A stretch of 64,000 nucleotides of DNA, from assembly GCF_900177325.1 (NCBI RefSeq), contig NZ_FXBL01000004.1, positions 4,154,001-4,218,000 on the forward strand, given 5' to 3'. Source of the stretch: Mesorhizobium australicum. Its GTDB lineage: Bacteria > Pseudomonadota > Alphaproteobacteria > Rhizobiales > Rhizobiaceae. The translations under genes and the position numbers were made by a program. The notes under the pieces are model-generated. The model was not told the origin of the DNA. It saw only the letters and a list, made by a program, of their open reading frames with translations, and ran no database searches. This document shows positions 18,793-27,618 of the stretch, piece by piece (positions within the stretch are counted from its first letter, which is position 1; each line of letters opens with the position of its first letter).

Positions 18793-19791
18793 TCAGGCCA
18801 TGCCGCGCGCGGCGGTGACGAATTCGGCGATCAGCGGATCCTTGGCGCTCCAGGTCTCGACGATCGGAGCGACCTTGGCCTGCATTTCGGCAAGATTCTC
18901 CAGGTTGTGGATCTGCACGCCCTTGGCCTTGAGTTCATCGCGGCCGGTCAGGTCCTGGTTCTTCGTGTATTCGAGCGTCGGAGCCACCGACGTGCGGCCG
19001 GCCTCGCGCACTGCCTTCTGCAGCTCCTCCGGCAGCCCGTCGAACACCGCCTTGTTCATGGCGATGACGTTGTGCCACGGATAGTGGCCGGTCAGGGTGA
19101 AGTTCTTGCCGACCTCCCACAGGTTCTCGCCGAGCATCGAGGAGACGTTGATCTCCACCGCGTCGATGACCTTGGTTTCGAGGGCGCCATAGACTTCGCC
19201 GTAGGGCATGCCCACCGGCGACACGCCGACGCCTTCCCAGATCGCCTTGTGCAGGGGCACGGGCAGGATGCGGGTCTTGAGGCCGGCGAAATCGGGCACG
19301 GACTTGACGACCTTGGTGGCCGACAGGAAGTGGCGCTGGCCGATGTCGGTGGTCTGCAGGCCGACAAGGCCGGCGGGCGCGAGGTCGTCCAGCACCTTCT
19401 GCCCGATATCGCTCATCGCGATCTTGGCGAAGTGGTCGTAGTCCTTGATCAGGAACGGCAGCTGGTAGGCGTCGAGCGCCTGACGGCCCGTCACGAGCGG
19501 GAACAGCACGCCGGAGCAGCCGCACAGCTCGTTCGTGCCGGCCATGGCCGACTCGAGGTTCTGCTTGTCCTCGCCGAGCTGGCGGTTCGGGAAGATGGTG
19601 ATGTCGATCGCGCCGGGCACAAGTGCCTCGAGCGCCTTCTTGAATTCGACCGCGGCGATATGGCCGGGATGAATTTCATTGGCGGCATGGGCGAGACGCA
19701 TCTTGATCGGTGCGGCGCGCGAGACGTGGGGCATGGCAAGCGTAGCGGCCATCGCGCCTGTCGACACGATGAGTTGTCTGCGGGTCAGCAT
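18793..19791 (-). CDS. TRAP transporter substrate-binding protein (DctP family)
   Basis: Periplasmic binding protein that delivers substrate to the TRAP permease, 332 residues. The signal sequence begins MLTRRQLIVS and ends near residue 26 (SRA); the twin-arginine pair suggests possible Tat export. The mature part starts APIKMRLAHAANEIHPG, the usual first strand of DctP proteins. The ATG at 19791 places the signal peptide at the N-terminus; the frame is open 24 codons further but that lies over promoter sequence. First gene of an eight-gene operon, divergent from the cupin gene. Confidence 0.92.
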   Translation of the reverse strand: MLTRRQLIVSTGAMAATLAMPHVSRAAPIKMRLAHAANEIHPGHIAAVEFKKALEALVPGAIDITIFPNRQLGEDKQNLESAMAGTNELCGCSGVLFPLVTGRQALDAYQLPFLIKDYDHFAKIAMSDIGQKVLDDLAPAGLVGLQTTDIGQRHFLSATKVVKSVPDFAGLKTRILPVPLHKAIWEGVGVSPVGMPYGEVYGALETKVIDAVEINVSSMLGENLWEVGKNFTLTGHYPWHNVIAMNKAVFDGLPEELQKAVREAGRTSVAPTLEYTKNQDLTGRDELKAKGVQIHNLENLAEMQAKVAPIVETWSAKDPLIAEFVTAARGMA

Positions 19792-19809
19792 GAACGTTTC
19801 CTCCGTTTC

Positions 19810-19821
19810 GTTATGCAGAAC
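19810..19821. promoter_or_regulatory. candidate IclR operator, left site
   Basis: GTTATGCAGAAC is a 12-bp near-palindrome with one mismatched pair, lying just downstream of the inferred dctP transcription start. It shares the CAGAAC half with the perfect inverted repeat at 19955-19973 on the other side of the divergent promoters. The IclR regulator encoded at 21016 is the natural candidate to bind both. Inference. Confidence 0.4.
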
Positions 19822-19834
19822 ACTGTTTCGTCCA

Positions 19835-19863
19835 ATAGTTCCTTGATCAAATGATGCTGTCAA
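19835..19863 (-). promoter_or_regulatory. candidate promoter of the dctP operon
   Basis: On the minus strand a perfect TTGACA (19863-19858) is followed after 17 nt by a weak -10, AACTAT (19840-19835). The predicted start falls near 19828, so the left palindrome would overlap the first transcribed bases, a typical repressor position. Confidence 0.45.
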
Positions 19864-19912
19864 GCGGGATCGGCCAATTTTTGCCGCATGTGTGCAATCT
19901 CTGCAACCGGTC

Positions 19913-19943
19913 TTGACAAGAACGGCGGAGACGGCTTTCTAAT
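19913..19943 (+). promoter_or_regulatory. candidate promoter of the cupin-iclR transcript
   Basis: TTGACA at 19913-19918 is followed after 19 nt by TCTAAT (19938-19943), five of six matches to the -10 consensus. The spacer is longer than the 17 nt optimum, which often goes with activation or tight control. The inverted repeat at 19955 starts 11 bp downstream. Confidence 0.45.
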
Positions 19944-19954
19944 TTTAGATCAAA

Positions 19955-19973
19955 CGTTCTGCTCTACAGAACG
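19955..19973. promoter_or_regulatory. perfect inverted repeat, candidate IclR operator
   Basis: CGTTCTG and CAGAACG form a perfect 7-bp inverted repeat around CTCTA. It lies between the candidate -10 and the cupin start codon, where a bound regulator would block or modulate transcription. The half-site recurs in the left palindrome near dctP. Confidence 0.6.
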
Positions 19974-19990
19974 ATTCAGGGAGAGAGACG

Positions 19991-20908
19991 ATGTACGACC
20001 CTAGCGATCCCAGATCCCGCATGGCCGCGAGCGCCGCCGCTCCGAAAGCCGCAGCGCCGCAGGCTTTCGCCGGCGCCGACTACGGGCTCTTCTACGAGAT
20101 CGCACCGCAGGTCGTCGGCGACGGCGCGAAGACCTGGCTGACCCGCGGACAGAACTTCCTGGTCGCCCAGAGTGAGGTCGATGCGGGCGGATCGCTGCAG
20201 CGCAGCGGCCAGGCCGATGAATACGTGCTGCTGCTTCCCGACCGTGACACGCCCGCCCTTATCGAGGCCAACGGCGAGCGCGTCGATGTCGACGGCTTCT
20301 CGCTCGTCATCCTCCCGCCGGGCGACAGCGGCATCACCCTGCCCAAGGGCGGCCGTGCGACACGGATCTTCTCGACGGGGTCGGACGACCTGAACGCTCT
20401 CTGTTCGAACGCCGAGTCGTACGCCGAGCCGCATCCGAATGTCGCGCTGCTGGAGCCCTGGCCCGATCCCATCGGCGGTTTTCGCATCCGCGCCTACAGC
20501 CTCGACGTGCCGCCGACTCCGGGTCGTTTCGGCCGCATCTTCCGCTGCACGACCCTGATGGTGAACTATCTCGACCCGCAGCACGGGCCGAGGGACATCA
20601 CCAAGCTGTCGCCGCATCATCACGACGATTTCGAACAGGGTTCGCTGGCCCTCGACGGCGCCTTCACGCATCACCTGCGCTGGCCCTGGACGACAAACCT
20701 CAACGTCTGGCGTGATGACGAGCATGCCCTCGTTCAATCGCCTTCGTTGACAGTAATTCCGCCGCCGGCGATCCACACCTCGCGCGGCATGGAGCCGGGC
20801 CTCAACCAGCTGGTCGACATATTCTCGCCGCCGCGCGTCGACTTCGCGAAGCAGGGTTGGGTGCTGAACGCGGACGAATACCCGATGCCGAGCCATCTGG
20901 CAGACTGA
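19991..20908 (+). CDS. cupin-fold protein of unknown function
   Basis: A 305-residue protein that looks like a bicupin. The C-terminal half has a metal-binding cupin motif (SPHHHDDFEQG: histidines 209-211, E215) and a later histidine at 262 (PPAIHTS); the N-terminal half (about 45-130) has the beta-rich pattern of a second cupin with LVILPPGDSG. No signal peptide. It is preceded by a good ribosome site (GGGAGAGAG) and followed after 107 bp by the iclR start used here, so the two are probably co-transcribed and divergent from the TRAP/BKACE operon. Sugar-acid isomerase or dioxygenase activity are options; I cannot choose. Confidence 0.7.
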   Translation: MYDPSDPRSRMAASAAAPKAAAPQAFAGADYGLFYEIAPQVVGDGAKTWLTRGQNFLVAQSEVDAGGSLQRSGQADEYVLLLPDRDTPALIEANGERVDVDGFSLVILPPGDSGITLPKGGRATRIFSTGSDDLNALCSNAESYAEPHPNVALLEPWPDPIGGFRIRAYSLDVPPTPGRFGRIFRCTTLMVNYLDPQHGPRDITKLSPHHHDDFEQGSLALDGAFTHHLRWPWTTNLNVWRDDEHALVQSPSLTVIPPPAIHTSRGMEPGLNQLVDIFSPPRVDFAKQGWVLNADEYPMPSHLAD

Positions 20909-21015
20909 CCATGCGCGGTTTGCCGCCCTTCAGCGGGCTTGCTCCTCGCAGCAGGAACGATAAGTCTGGCAATGGTGCCGATGTCGTTACGCGGCGCGGA
21001 AGGGATAAGGGCGCA

Positions 21016-21810
21016 GTGAAGGACGGCACGAACGGCGAGACATCACGCGGAGGGTCGATCCAGGCTGTCGAGTTCGCACTCGAGATCCTGGAATATGTGG
21101 CACGCGGCCAGACATCCGTCGGCGTGTCGGAAATGGCGCGCGCCTTCGACACCACCAAGAGCCGGATCCATCGCCACCTGCAGACCCTCGTCTCCGCCGG
21201 CTATCTGATTCGTAATGAAGAGACCGAGCGCTATTCGATCAGCGCCCGGCTGATGGCGCTCGGCCAGGCCGTCAGCGAGAGCTTCGAACTCGCCACCGCC
21301 GCGCGTGACGTCGCGCGCGAGCTGCGAGACCAGACCGGCCATGCCGTCGCCATCAGTCAGCCCGAGGGCGACGGCATGCGCATCCTTTTGGTGATGCCCA
21401 GCAGGTCCAACATCGAGATATTCGTCAAGCCGGGCTCGCTGCTGGCCTACAATTCCAGCTCACAGGGCAAGATCTCGCTCGCCTTCGGCGACGAACTCGT
21501 CTTTGCACGCGTCCTGTCCGAACCGTTGGAAATGCGAACGCCCTATACCATCACCGACCCGGAGCAGCTCCGCCGCGAGGTCGAAGCGATCCGCAAGCGC
21601 CGATGGGCGGTTGGCCCCAACGAATCGATGATCGGCCTCAACGCGCTCGCAGCACCGATCTTCGATGCGCTCGGCGGCTATGTCGGCGCGATCGCCATGA
21701 CCGATTCGGTGCAGTACATCCCCGAGACACCAACGACGGACCAGGTTCGCCATCTGCTGGCGGCGGCTGCCAAGATCTCCGCCAATCTCGGCTTCAGGCC
21801 GAGGAAGTGA
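21016..21810 (+). CDS. IclR family transcriptional regulator
   Basis: Regulator with an N-terminal winged helix-turn-helix (about residues 12-70, SVGVSEMARAFDTTKSRIHR in the recognition region) and a C-terminal effector-binding domain (about 80-260), 264 residues, the usual family length. I chose the GTG at 21016, preceded by AAGGG at good spacing; an ATG at 20911, 3 bp after the cupin gene, is an alternative that would add 35 low-complexity residues. It probably controls the divergent TRAP/BKACE operon through the palindromes at 19810 and 19955, with a pathway intermediate as ligand. Confidence 0.88.
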   Translation: MKDGTNGETSRGGSIQAVEFALEILEYVARGQTSVGVSEMARAFDTTKSRIHRHLQTLVSAGYLIRNEETERYSISARLMALGQAVSESFELATAARDVARELRDQTGHAVAISQPEGDGMRILLVMPSRSNIEIFVKPGSLLAYNSSSQGKISLAFGDELVFARVLSEPLEMRTPYTITDPEQLRREVEAIRKRRWAVGPNESMIGLNALAAPIFDALGGYVGAIAMTDSVQYIPETPTTDQVRHLLAAAAKISANLGFRPRK

Positions 21811-21822
21811 TCGGACGAGAGG

Positions 21823-22959
21823 TCAGCTCACCCGCTGGCCGCAACGCCAGACCGAACGAACCGTCGGCAGGCCATGATGGTGGCGCACGCGCACCAGGTC
21901 GGCCCGCTTCTCCAGCGCGATCTCGCCGCGGTCATCGAGCCTGACGGTCCGGGCGGGCGTGGAGGTCACCAGCGCGACAGCCTCGGGCAGCGAGATCGCC
22001 CCCTCACCTTCGGCCAGCAGGAATGCCGCATGGATCAGCGAGGACGGGATGTAGTCCGAGGAGAGCACGTCGAGGATGCCGGCATCGGCAAGGTCCCGGG
22101 CCGCGATGTTGCCGGAATGCGAGCCGCCGCGCACGATGTTGGGCGCTCCCATCAGGACGCTCATTCCCGCCTCGTGCGAGGCGCGTGCCGCTTCGAGCGA
22201 GGTCGGGAACTCTGCCAGCCGCACTCCGTCCGCGATCGCCTCGTCGACATGGGCGAGCGTCGCATCGTCATGGCTGGCGAGCGTCACGCCCGCCGCGCGG
22301 CAGTGCTCGGCGACGGCCTTGCGATGGACGGCCGAATAGCGCGCGGATTGTTCCTTGCGGGTCGCGACATAGCGCTCGAACGCTTCGTCGGACAGGCCCC
22401 GCTTCGTCTTGTAGTAGAGCGTATACTGCTCCATCGTCTGGAACTGCCGCTGACCGGGCGCATGATCCATCAGCGAGGCGAGCCGCACGTTGCTGTCCGC
22501 CTTGAACTGTTCCAGCGCGTCGAGCACGTCGGGCGAGGAAACCTCGCAACGCAGGTGCAGCAGATGGTCCGCGCGCAGCCTGCCGTGTCCCTGCGCCGTC
22601 TCGATCGCGTCGGCCAGGAGGCGCATCTCGTGCGGATCGAAGCCGCCGTCCTCGTCCGAGCCCATGCGCAGGCAGTCGAACACCGTCGTGATGCCGGAAG
22701 CCGCGATCTGCGCGTCATGCGCCTGCACGGCGGCGACCGCGTTCCACCGCACGCCGGGTCGCGGCGAATAGTGGCCTTCGAGATGGTCGGTATGGAGCTC
22801 GATCAGGCCCGGGACGAGATAGTCGCCCTCCAGGTCCTCGCCCACGGTGCTCGACGACGAGATGTCCGCGATGCTGCCGTCGCGGATGAGCACCGCGCCC
22901 GGCCTCACCTCGTCGCGAAGGACGATCATGGCGTTGCGAAGAACGGCTTCCTGCGGCAT
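21823..22959 (-). CDS. phnM: alpha-D-ribose 1-methylphosphonate 5-triphosphate diphosphatase
   Basis: Amidohydrolase-superfamily enzyme of the C-P lyase pathway, 378 residues. It removes diphosphate from the ribose phosphonate triphosphate made by PhnGHIL, yielding the substrate for PhnJ. Metal-binding HTDHLEGHY follows the GLIELH strand, and the later LASHDD, GAPNIVRGGSHSGN and LSSDYIPSS segments are typical of PhnM. It is the last gene of the phnC-D-E-E-M group, 115 bp downstream of the second phnE, and converges on iclR (12 bp between the stops). Confidence 0.92.
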   Translation of the reverse strand: MPQEAVLRNAMIVLRDEVRPGAVLIRDGSIADISSSSTVGEDLEGDYLVPGLIELHTDHLEGHYSPRPGVRWNAVAAVQAHDAQIAASGITTVFDCLRMGSDEDGGFDPHEMRLLADAIETAQGHGRLRADHLLHLRCEVSSPDVLDALEQFKADSNVRLASLMDHAPGQRQFQTMEQYTLYYKTKRGLSDEAFERYVATRKEQSARYSAVHRKAVAEHCRAAGVTLASHDDATLAHVDEAIADGVRLAEFPTSLEAARASHEAGMSVLMGAPNIVRGGSHSGNIAARDLADAGILDVLSSDYIPSSLIHAAFLLAEGEGAISLPEAVALVTSTPARTVRLDDRGEIALEKRADLVRVRHHHGLPTVRSVWRCGQRVS

Positions 22960-23074
22960 GCGGACGACTTCCCATTGCGATCGACCCGCCGAACCTTCGG
23001 TCGCGGGCCTGTAGCCGGTCGCTTAGGAGATTTGCATGACAGTTTGACGAAGGCCGGTGGGCAAGCCCGCGGGA

Positions 23075-24595
23075 TCAGGTCGGGCCGGCCGGCGGCGCGA
23101 TCAGCCGCTGTCTCAGCGCGGTCGAAATGTTGTCGAAGATGAACACGACGATCAGGATCAGGATCACCATATAGGCGACATTCTCCCAGTCGGAATTGGT
23201 GCGGATCGCCTCCCAGAGCTTGAGGCCGATGCCGCCGGCTCCGACGGCGCCGATGATGGTCGCCGAGCGCGTGTTCGATTCCCAGAAGTAGAGCGATTGC
23301 GACAGGAACACCGGCAGCACCTGCGGCACCACGCCGTAGCGCTGCACGACGGCCGGCGCGGCACCCACCGAGCGAACGCCCTCGCGCTGCTTGTCGTCAA
23401 TGTTCTCCAGCGCCTCGGAATAGAGCTTTCCGAGCGTGCCCGTGTCGGTGAAGAAGATCGCCGAGATGCCGGCGAGCGGCCCCGGCCCGAAGGCGCGGGT
23501 GAAGAACAGCGCCCAGATCAGCATGTCGACCGAGCGCTGGAAGTCGAAAAAGCGCTTGGCGACCTGGTTGAGCAGCCGGTTCGGCATGATGTTGCGCGCC
23601 GCGACGAAGGCGAGAGGGAAGGCGATCAGCGAGGCCAGCACCGTGCCGGCAAAGGCCATCACGATCGTCTGCAGCAGCTTGGTCCAGACGTCGAGATGCT
23701 GCCAATCGGCATTGTAGAGGATGTTGTCCCAGGCGAGCGACAGGTTGGAGCGTGACGGATCGATCCGCTCGCCCGACACGATCAGGTCGAACACCTCCCC
23801 TGCGGATTTTCCCCAGAAGGGCGAGTTGATGTCGAAGACGAAATTCGCCCAGCCGAGGAAGCGGTGGCGGATCTTCACCTCGTCGCTCTCGATCTCCGCG
23901 CGACCGGGAACGCCGAAATAGACGATCACCTTGTCCCCGGGTGAACGTTGGCTGGCCCAGGACGGCAATGCGCCTCGCACGTTGACGGCTTCATTCCGGA
24001 CGATATCGAGCACCAGCGTCTCGTCGCCGCGCGTGACGGTGACCTGGTCGGGGCGGACATCGACGGTGCCAGCCCCGCTGAAGTCGACCGTCGCGCGGAC
24101 GACCTCCTCGGTCGGCGCTGCTGGTGCTGCCTGGACGGATGGGGTGGCCGCGGCGCCTGCCGACCCGGTGGGAGCAGGCGCGCCGCCGACCGGCCCGAGG
24201 AAACTGCCAGAGGAACTCGATGCTCCACCGCCCGCGCCGCCGATCTGGTCGGCCTTCTTCACGACCATCGCGGTCTCGCGCGCCAGCCAGTCGGGGTTGC
24301 CGTTCGGACCCAGCGGATCGAAACGGGTGAACTTCACGTCGAGATGGCCGTCCCGCAGGTCGATGTTCGGCCGCACTTCATAAGACACCCAGTCGGCGAG
24401 ATAGGTGCCGGCAATGTCCCACTTGGCGTTGGCGAACACGCTGCCGATGGAGAAGAACCACCAGGCGAAAACGAGATAGAGGACGAAGCCGCCCGCAACG
24501 GCCCAGGATACCAGGCTCTTGCGCGCCGAGCCTTCGAGGGCGGCCGGATAGCGGGCCGCCACTTCTCGCATTTCAGCGGTGACCACATTCGGCAT
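23075..24595 (-). CDS. phnE: phosphonate ABC transporter permease PhnE, long form
   Basis: Inner-membrane permease subunit, 506 residues, about twice the usual PhnE. Helix 1 (about 28-52) is followed by some 240 residues that probably face the periplasm, including a Gly/Ser/Pro/Ala-rich linker (about 140-185) and beta-rich segments mentioning VDVRPDQVTV; the standard permease domain begins near 300. The coupling segment to the ATPase reads EALENIDDKQREGVRSVGA, and SATIIGAVGAGGIG is the usual helix motif. It starts 2 bp after the first phnE. The long loop is intact in frame with no sign of frameshift. Confidence 0.88.
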   Translation of the reverse strand: MPNVVTAEMREVAARYPAALEGSARKSLVSWAVAGGFVLYLVFAWWFFSIGSVFANAKWDIAGTYLADWVSYEVRPNIDLRDGHLDVKFTRFDPLGPNGNPDWLARETAMVVKKADQIGGAGGGASSSSGSFLGPVGGAPAPTGSAGAAATPSVQAAPAAPTEEVVRATVDFSGAGTVDVRPDQVTVTRGDETLVLDIVRNEAVNVRGALPSWASQRSPGDKVIVYFGVPGRAEIESDEVKIRHRFLGWANFVFDINSPFWGKSAGEVFDLIVSGERIDPSRSNLSLAWDNILYNADWQHLDVWTKLLQTIVMAFAGTVLASLIAFPLAFVAARNIMPNRLLNQVAKRFFDFQRSVDMLIWALFFTRAFGPGPLAGISAIFFTDTGTLGKLYSEALENIDDKQREGVRSVGAAPAVVQRYGVVPQVLPVFLSQSLYFWESNTRSATIIGAVGAGGIGLKLWEAIRTNSDWENVAYMVILILIVVFIFDNISTALRQRLIAPPAGPT

Positions 24596-24597
24596 CG

Positions 24598-25581
24598 TCA
24601 GGCGCCCCGTCCGAATTCGAATGCCTGGTCGCCGACCAGGCGGCGGCGCAGCCAGGCGGACAGTTGGTCGACCGCGACGATGGTGACGAACAGCAACAGG
24701 ATGATCGCCAGCGTCTTGGCCTCGTGGGTGCGGCTGATCGAGAGGCGCAGCGCCTCGCCGATGCCGCCGCCGCCCACCGCGCCGATGATGGTCGAGGCGC
24801 GCACGTTGATCTCGAAGCGCAGCAGCACATAGGAGACGAAATTCGGCATCACCTGCGGCACGATGCCGAACCAGACGCGCTCGATCCAGCTTCCGCCGAC
24901 GGCGCGCAATCCCTCGTCCGGCCGCATGTCCGCGTTCTCGACCACCTCGAAGAACATCTTGCCGAGCGCGCCGATGGTGTGGATCGAAACGGCAAGGATG
25001 GCGGGAATCGCGCCGAGCGAAAACACGGCGAGGAAGAAGCCCGCGATGACGATCTCCGGGAAGGCGCGCAGGATTTCCATGAAGCGGCGCACGAAAAAGC
25101 GCAGCCAGCGGTTCGCAACGAGATTGCGCGCGGCGAGAAAGCAGAGCAGGAAGCCGAAGAAAAAGCCGATCAGCGTCGAGAGCAGCGCGATGTTGAGCGT
25201 CTCGATCATCAGGTAGACATATTCCGGCACGTAGAGCGCCTGGGTGAAGTAGGCGCGCCCTTCCGGATAGTCGAATTTGAGGCTGCCATCGTCATAGGGC
25301 GACGGCAGATCGAACAACGCGCGCCAGATTTCCCACCCGTCGCGCGGGACGAGCTGCCAGACGAAGTCGAAGAAATAGGGAAGCCTGTCGAAGAACTTGC
25401 CGGCGTTGGATTCGTTGGCGAACCACAGCGATCCCGCCATGGCGATCAGGAGGAAGGCGACGCCGCCGAACGTGTAGAGCCGGCGACGGCCGGCCAGCTC
25501 GCGCCAGTGGCGCTCGACCAAGCTGCCGCTTTCGGACAGGGCCGGCTTCGGCGCTCTTGTCGTATCTGTGATCGCGCTCAT
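24598..25581 (-). CDS. phnE: phosphonate ABC transporter permease PhnE
   Basis: Permease subunit of ordinary length (327 residues) with five to six hydrophobic helices. The helix motif ASTIIGAVGGGGIGEALR and the EAA-type loop (ADMRPDEGLRAVG) mark the ABC permease domain. It presumably forms a heterodimer with the long PhnE encoded just downstream. A strong hairpin with five T lies in the 62 bp before the start, so its expression is probably set below that of phnD. Confidence 0.92.
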   Translation of the reverse strand: MSAITDTTRAPKPALSESGSLVERHWRELAGRRRLYTFGGVAFLLIAMAGSLWFANESNAGKFFDRLPYFFDFVWQLVPRDGWEIWRALFDLPSPYDDGSLKFDYPEGRAYFTQALYVPEYVYLMIETLNIALLSTLIGFFFGFLLCFLAARNLVANRWLRFFVRRFMEILRAFPEIVIAGFFLAVFSLGAIPAILAVSIHTIGALGKMFFEVVENADMRPDEGLRAVGGSWIERVWFGIVPQVMPNFVSYVLLRFEINVRASTIIGAVGGGGIGEALRLSISRTHEAKTLAIILLLFVTIVAVDQLSAWLRRRLVGDQAFEFGRGA

Positions 25582-25596
25582 CGGGTGCCCCGCAAT

Positions 25597-25626
25597 AAAA
25601 ACGCCGCGGGGGTTTCCCCGCGGCGT
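25597..25626 (-). terminator. hairpin with T-tract between phnD and phnE
   Basis: A perfect 11-bp stem (ACGCCGCGGGG / CCCCGCGGCGT) with a 4-nt loop is followed on the minus strand by TTTTTATT. It begins 17 nt after the phnD stop and looks like an intrinsic, possibly partial, terminator that lets phnD be expressed above the permeases. Confidence 0.75.
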
Positions 25627-25643
25627 CTTCGTCCCTGTTTCGA

Positions 25644-26555
25644 TCAGGAGCCGATCTGGGCCTTACGGGCGTCGATGATCGGCTGGTAGAACTCGGTGGT
25701 GACCTCGGTATAGCCGGTAAAGTCGCCGCCCTGGATGGCCGAGAAGCAGGCCGGATCGGCCTTCGGCAGGTTGATCATGAAGTCCTTGAACTTGGATTTG
25801 ATGTCGGCGTCGAGCGAGGTGCGGACGACGATCGGGCCGTTCGGGATCAGCGGCGACTTCCAGATCTCGGTCAGGTCGTCCATATCGAGGATGCCCTTGT
25901 CGACCATCTTGCGCAGGTTGCCCGAGGTGTAGCCCTCGCTGAAGTCGCCGACGCCCGAGCCCCAGGTGGTGCCGGCATCGAAGGTGCCCTTGAGCACTTC
26001 GAGCACGAGGTTCTCGTGGCCGCCGCCGAAGCCGGTCTCGGAGAAATAGTCCTTGACGGCCGCGCCGCCGAGATCCTTCGGCAGGGTGACCGACGGGATC
26101 AGATAGCCGGAGGTCGAGTCCGGATCGGCGAAGCCGAGCTTCTTGCCCTTGAGGTCGGCGAGCGTCTTGATGCCGGAATCCTTGCGGGCGACCATGATCG
26201 AATAGTAGCCGGTCGCGCCGTCGGTCTGAACCGTGGTCAGGATCGGCTCGACCGCCTTGGCATCTGCGAGATAGATCTTGGCGAAGCCGGAGGCGCCGAG
26301 CTCGGCATAGTCGAGCGTGCCGCCGAGCAGGCCCTGGATGGTGCCGTCATAGTCGGCGGCCGGGAAGAGCGAGACCTTCTCGACGCCGATCGCGGCCGGC
26401 AGCTTGTCGACCATGCACTGGAAGTTGCGCAGGCGGTCGGCCTCGTTCTCGCCGCCGATGATGCCGATGCGGAACTCCTTGAGGTCCTCGGCCTGGGCGG
26501 AGTGGGCGACGAGCGCGCCGAGCGCGGCGGCGGCCAGAAGTGCTTTCCTGAACAT
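25644..26555 (-). CDS. phnD: phosphonate ABC transporter substrate-binding protein
   Basis: Periplasmic binding protein, 303 residues, with a clear signal peptide (residues 1-22, ending AQA). The mature N-terminus EFRIGIIGGENEADRL is characteristic of PhnD, as are the YSIMVARKDSGI and DLKGKKLGFADPDSTSG segments of the phosphonate/phosphite-binding family. It binds phosphonates (or phosphite/phosphate esters) and delivers them to the PhnE pair. The ribosome site GGAGAG sits just before the ATG. The range of ligands cannot be read from sequence. Confidence 0.93.
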   Translation of the reverse strand: MFRKALLAAAALGALVAHSAQAEDLKEFRIGIIGGENEADRLRNFQCMVDKLPAAIGVEKVSLFPAADYDGTIQGLLGGTLDYAELGASGFAKIYLADAKAVEPILTTVQTDGATGYYSIMVARKDSGIKTLADLKGKKLGFADPDSTSGYLIPSVTLPKDLGGAAVKDYFSETGFGGGHENLVLEVLKGTFDAGTTWGSGVGDFSEGYTSGNLRKMVDKGILDMDDLTEIWKSPLIPNGPIVVRTSLDADIKSKFKDFMINLPKADPACFSAIQGGDFTGYTEVTTEFYQPIIDARKAQIGS

Positions 26556-26647
26556 GTGGTCTCTCCTGTTGCAAGCGGCGGCTGCCGCAGCTTTCCGAAC
26601 TCAGTCTTGATGCTGGCCCGTCACGAGGGCGATACGATCCCGGTCGC

Positions 26648-27484
26648 TCACAGCCCGGCGAAGGCGGGTTCGAGCGGACCGGCGGATTGGAATTTTCGGG
26701 GCTTTTCCGAAGCGATGCTGGTGGACGTGATCTCTTCGGGAATGTCGTCCGCATCGGCGCCATAGACGCGCGCGACGGCCTCGCGATCGAGGTCCTCCGG
26801 CCCGCCGTCGAACACGACCTTGCCGCCGGACATGCCGATGATGCGGTCGCAATAGCTGCGGGCGGTGTCAAGCGTGTGGAGGTTGGTGACGACGGTCAGG
26901 CCTTCGCGGCGGTTGATGTCGCGCAACGCGTCCATCACGATCTTGGCATTCAGCGGATCGAGCGAGGCGATCGGCTCGTCGGCGAGGATCACCTTCGGCT
27001 GCTGCATCAGGGCGCGGGCGATCGCGACACGCTGCTGCTGGCCGCCCGACAGCGTGCCGGCGGCCTGCAGCGCGGTCTGCGCGATCCCGAGCCGCTCCAG
27101 CGCGTTGATCGCAAGGATCCGCTCGTCGCGGCTGAAGATGCTGAGCAGGTTGAGGATGGTGGAGCGATGGTTGAGCCGGCCGAGCAGCACATTGGTCAAG
27201 ACGTCGAGACGCGGCACGAGGTTGAACTGCTGGAAGATCATGGCGCAGTCGCGCTGCCAACCGCGCAACTGAGCCCCGCGCAGCGTCGAGACGGTCGCGC
27301 CGCCGAAAGAAATCGAACCTTCGGACGGATCGATCAGCCGGTTGATCATGCGCAGCAGGGTAGACTTGCCCGCGCCCGAGCGGCCGATGACACCGACCAT
27401 CTGCCCGGGCTCGATGTCCAGCGTGACGCTGTCGACGGCGGTGTTCCTGCCGAACCTGCGCGTCACATTGGTGATCTTTAGCAT
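26648..27484 (-). CDS. phnC: phosphonate ABC transporter ATP-binding protein
   Basis: ABC ATPase of 278 residues that energises phosphonate import. Walker [10 protein letters not shown] (34-42), the signature [15 protein letters not shown], and Walker [14 protein letters not shown] are complete. The C-terminal extension after about residue 245 is poorly conserved and rich in Pro and Ser. It is first in the phnC-D-E-E-M group and has a Pho-box-like triple repeat 63 bp upstream, so this transporter should be induced by phosphate starvation through PhoB. Confidence 0.92.
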   Translation of the reverse strand: MLKITNVTRRFGRNTAVDSVTLDIEPGQMVGVIGRSGAGKSTLLRMINRLIDPSEGSISFGGATVSTLRGAQLRGWQRDCAMIFQQFNLVPRLDVLTNVLLGRLNHRSTILNLLSIFSRDERILAINALERLGIAQTALQAAGTLSGGQQQRVAIARALMQQPKVILADEPIASLDPLNAKIVMDALRDINRREGLTVVTNLHTLDTARSYCDRIIGMSGGKVVFDGGPEDLDREAVARVYGADADDIPEEITSTSIASEKPRKFQSAGPLEPAFAGL

Positions 27485-27546
27485 CCGCAGCGCTTTCCCG
27501 CCGAGCGGGTCCCCTTCGCATCTGCGAGAAGCGCTATGGGATCAAC

Positions 27547-27575
27547 ATGAAACCGGCATGTCCGTTGGATGACGG
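27547..27575 (-). promoter_or_regulatory. Pho box before phnC (three direct repeats)
   Basis: Reading the minus strand, three 7-mers recur with 11-bp spacing: CCGTCAT, CGGACAT and GTTTCAT, against the PhoB consensus CTGTCAT (6, 5 and 5 of 7 matches). They are separated by 4-nt spacers, and the block lies 63 bp before the phnC start codon. No strong -10 is evident; CATAGC at 27538-27533 is at the right distance. Confidence 0.65.
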
Positions 27576-27618
27576 TTTTGTTACGATTCACAGCGGCGCG
27601 GGCCGCCGGAACCAGGCC

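Noticed and set aside
23030..23050. Pho box before phnM (minus-strand CTGTCAT)
   Set aside because: Only a single half-site; no second or third 7-mer at 11-bp spacing and no -10.
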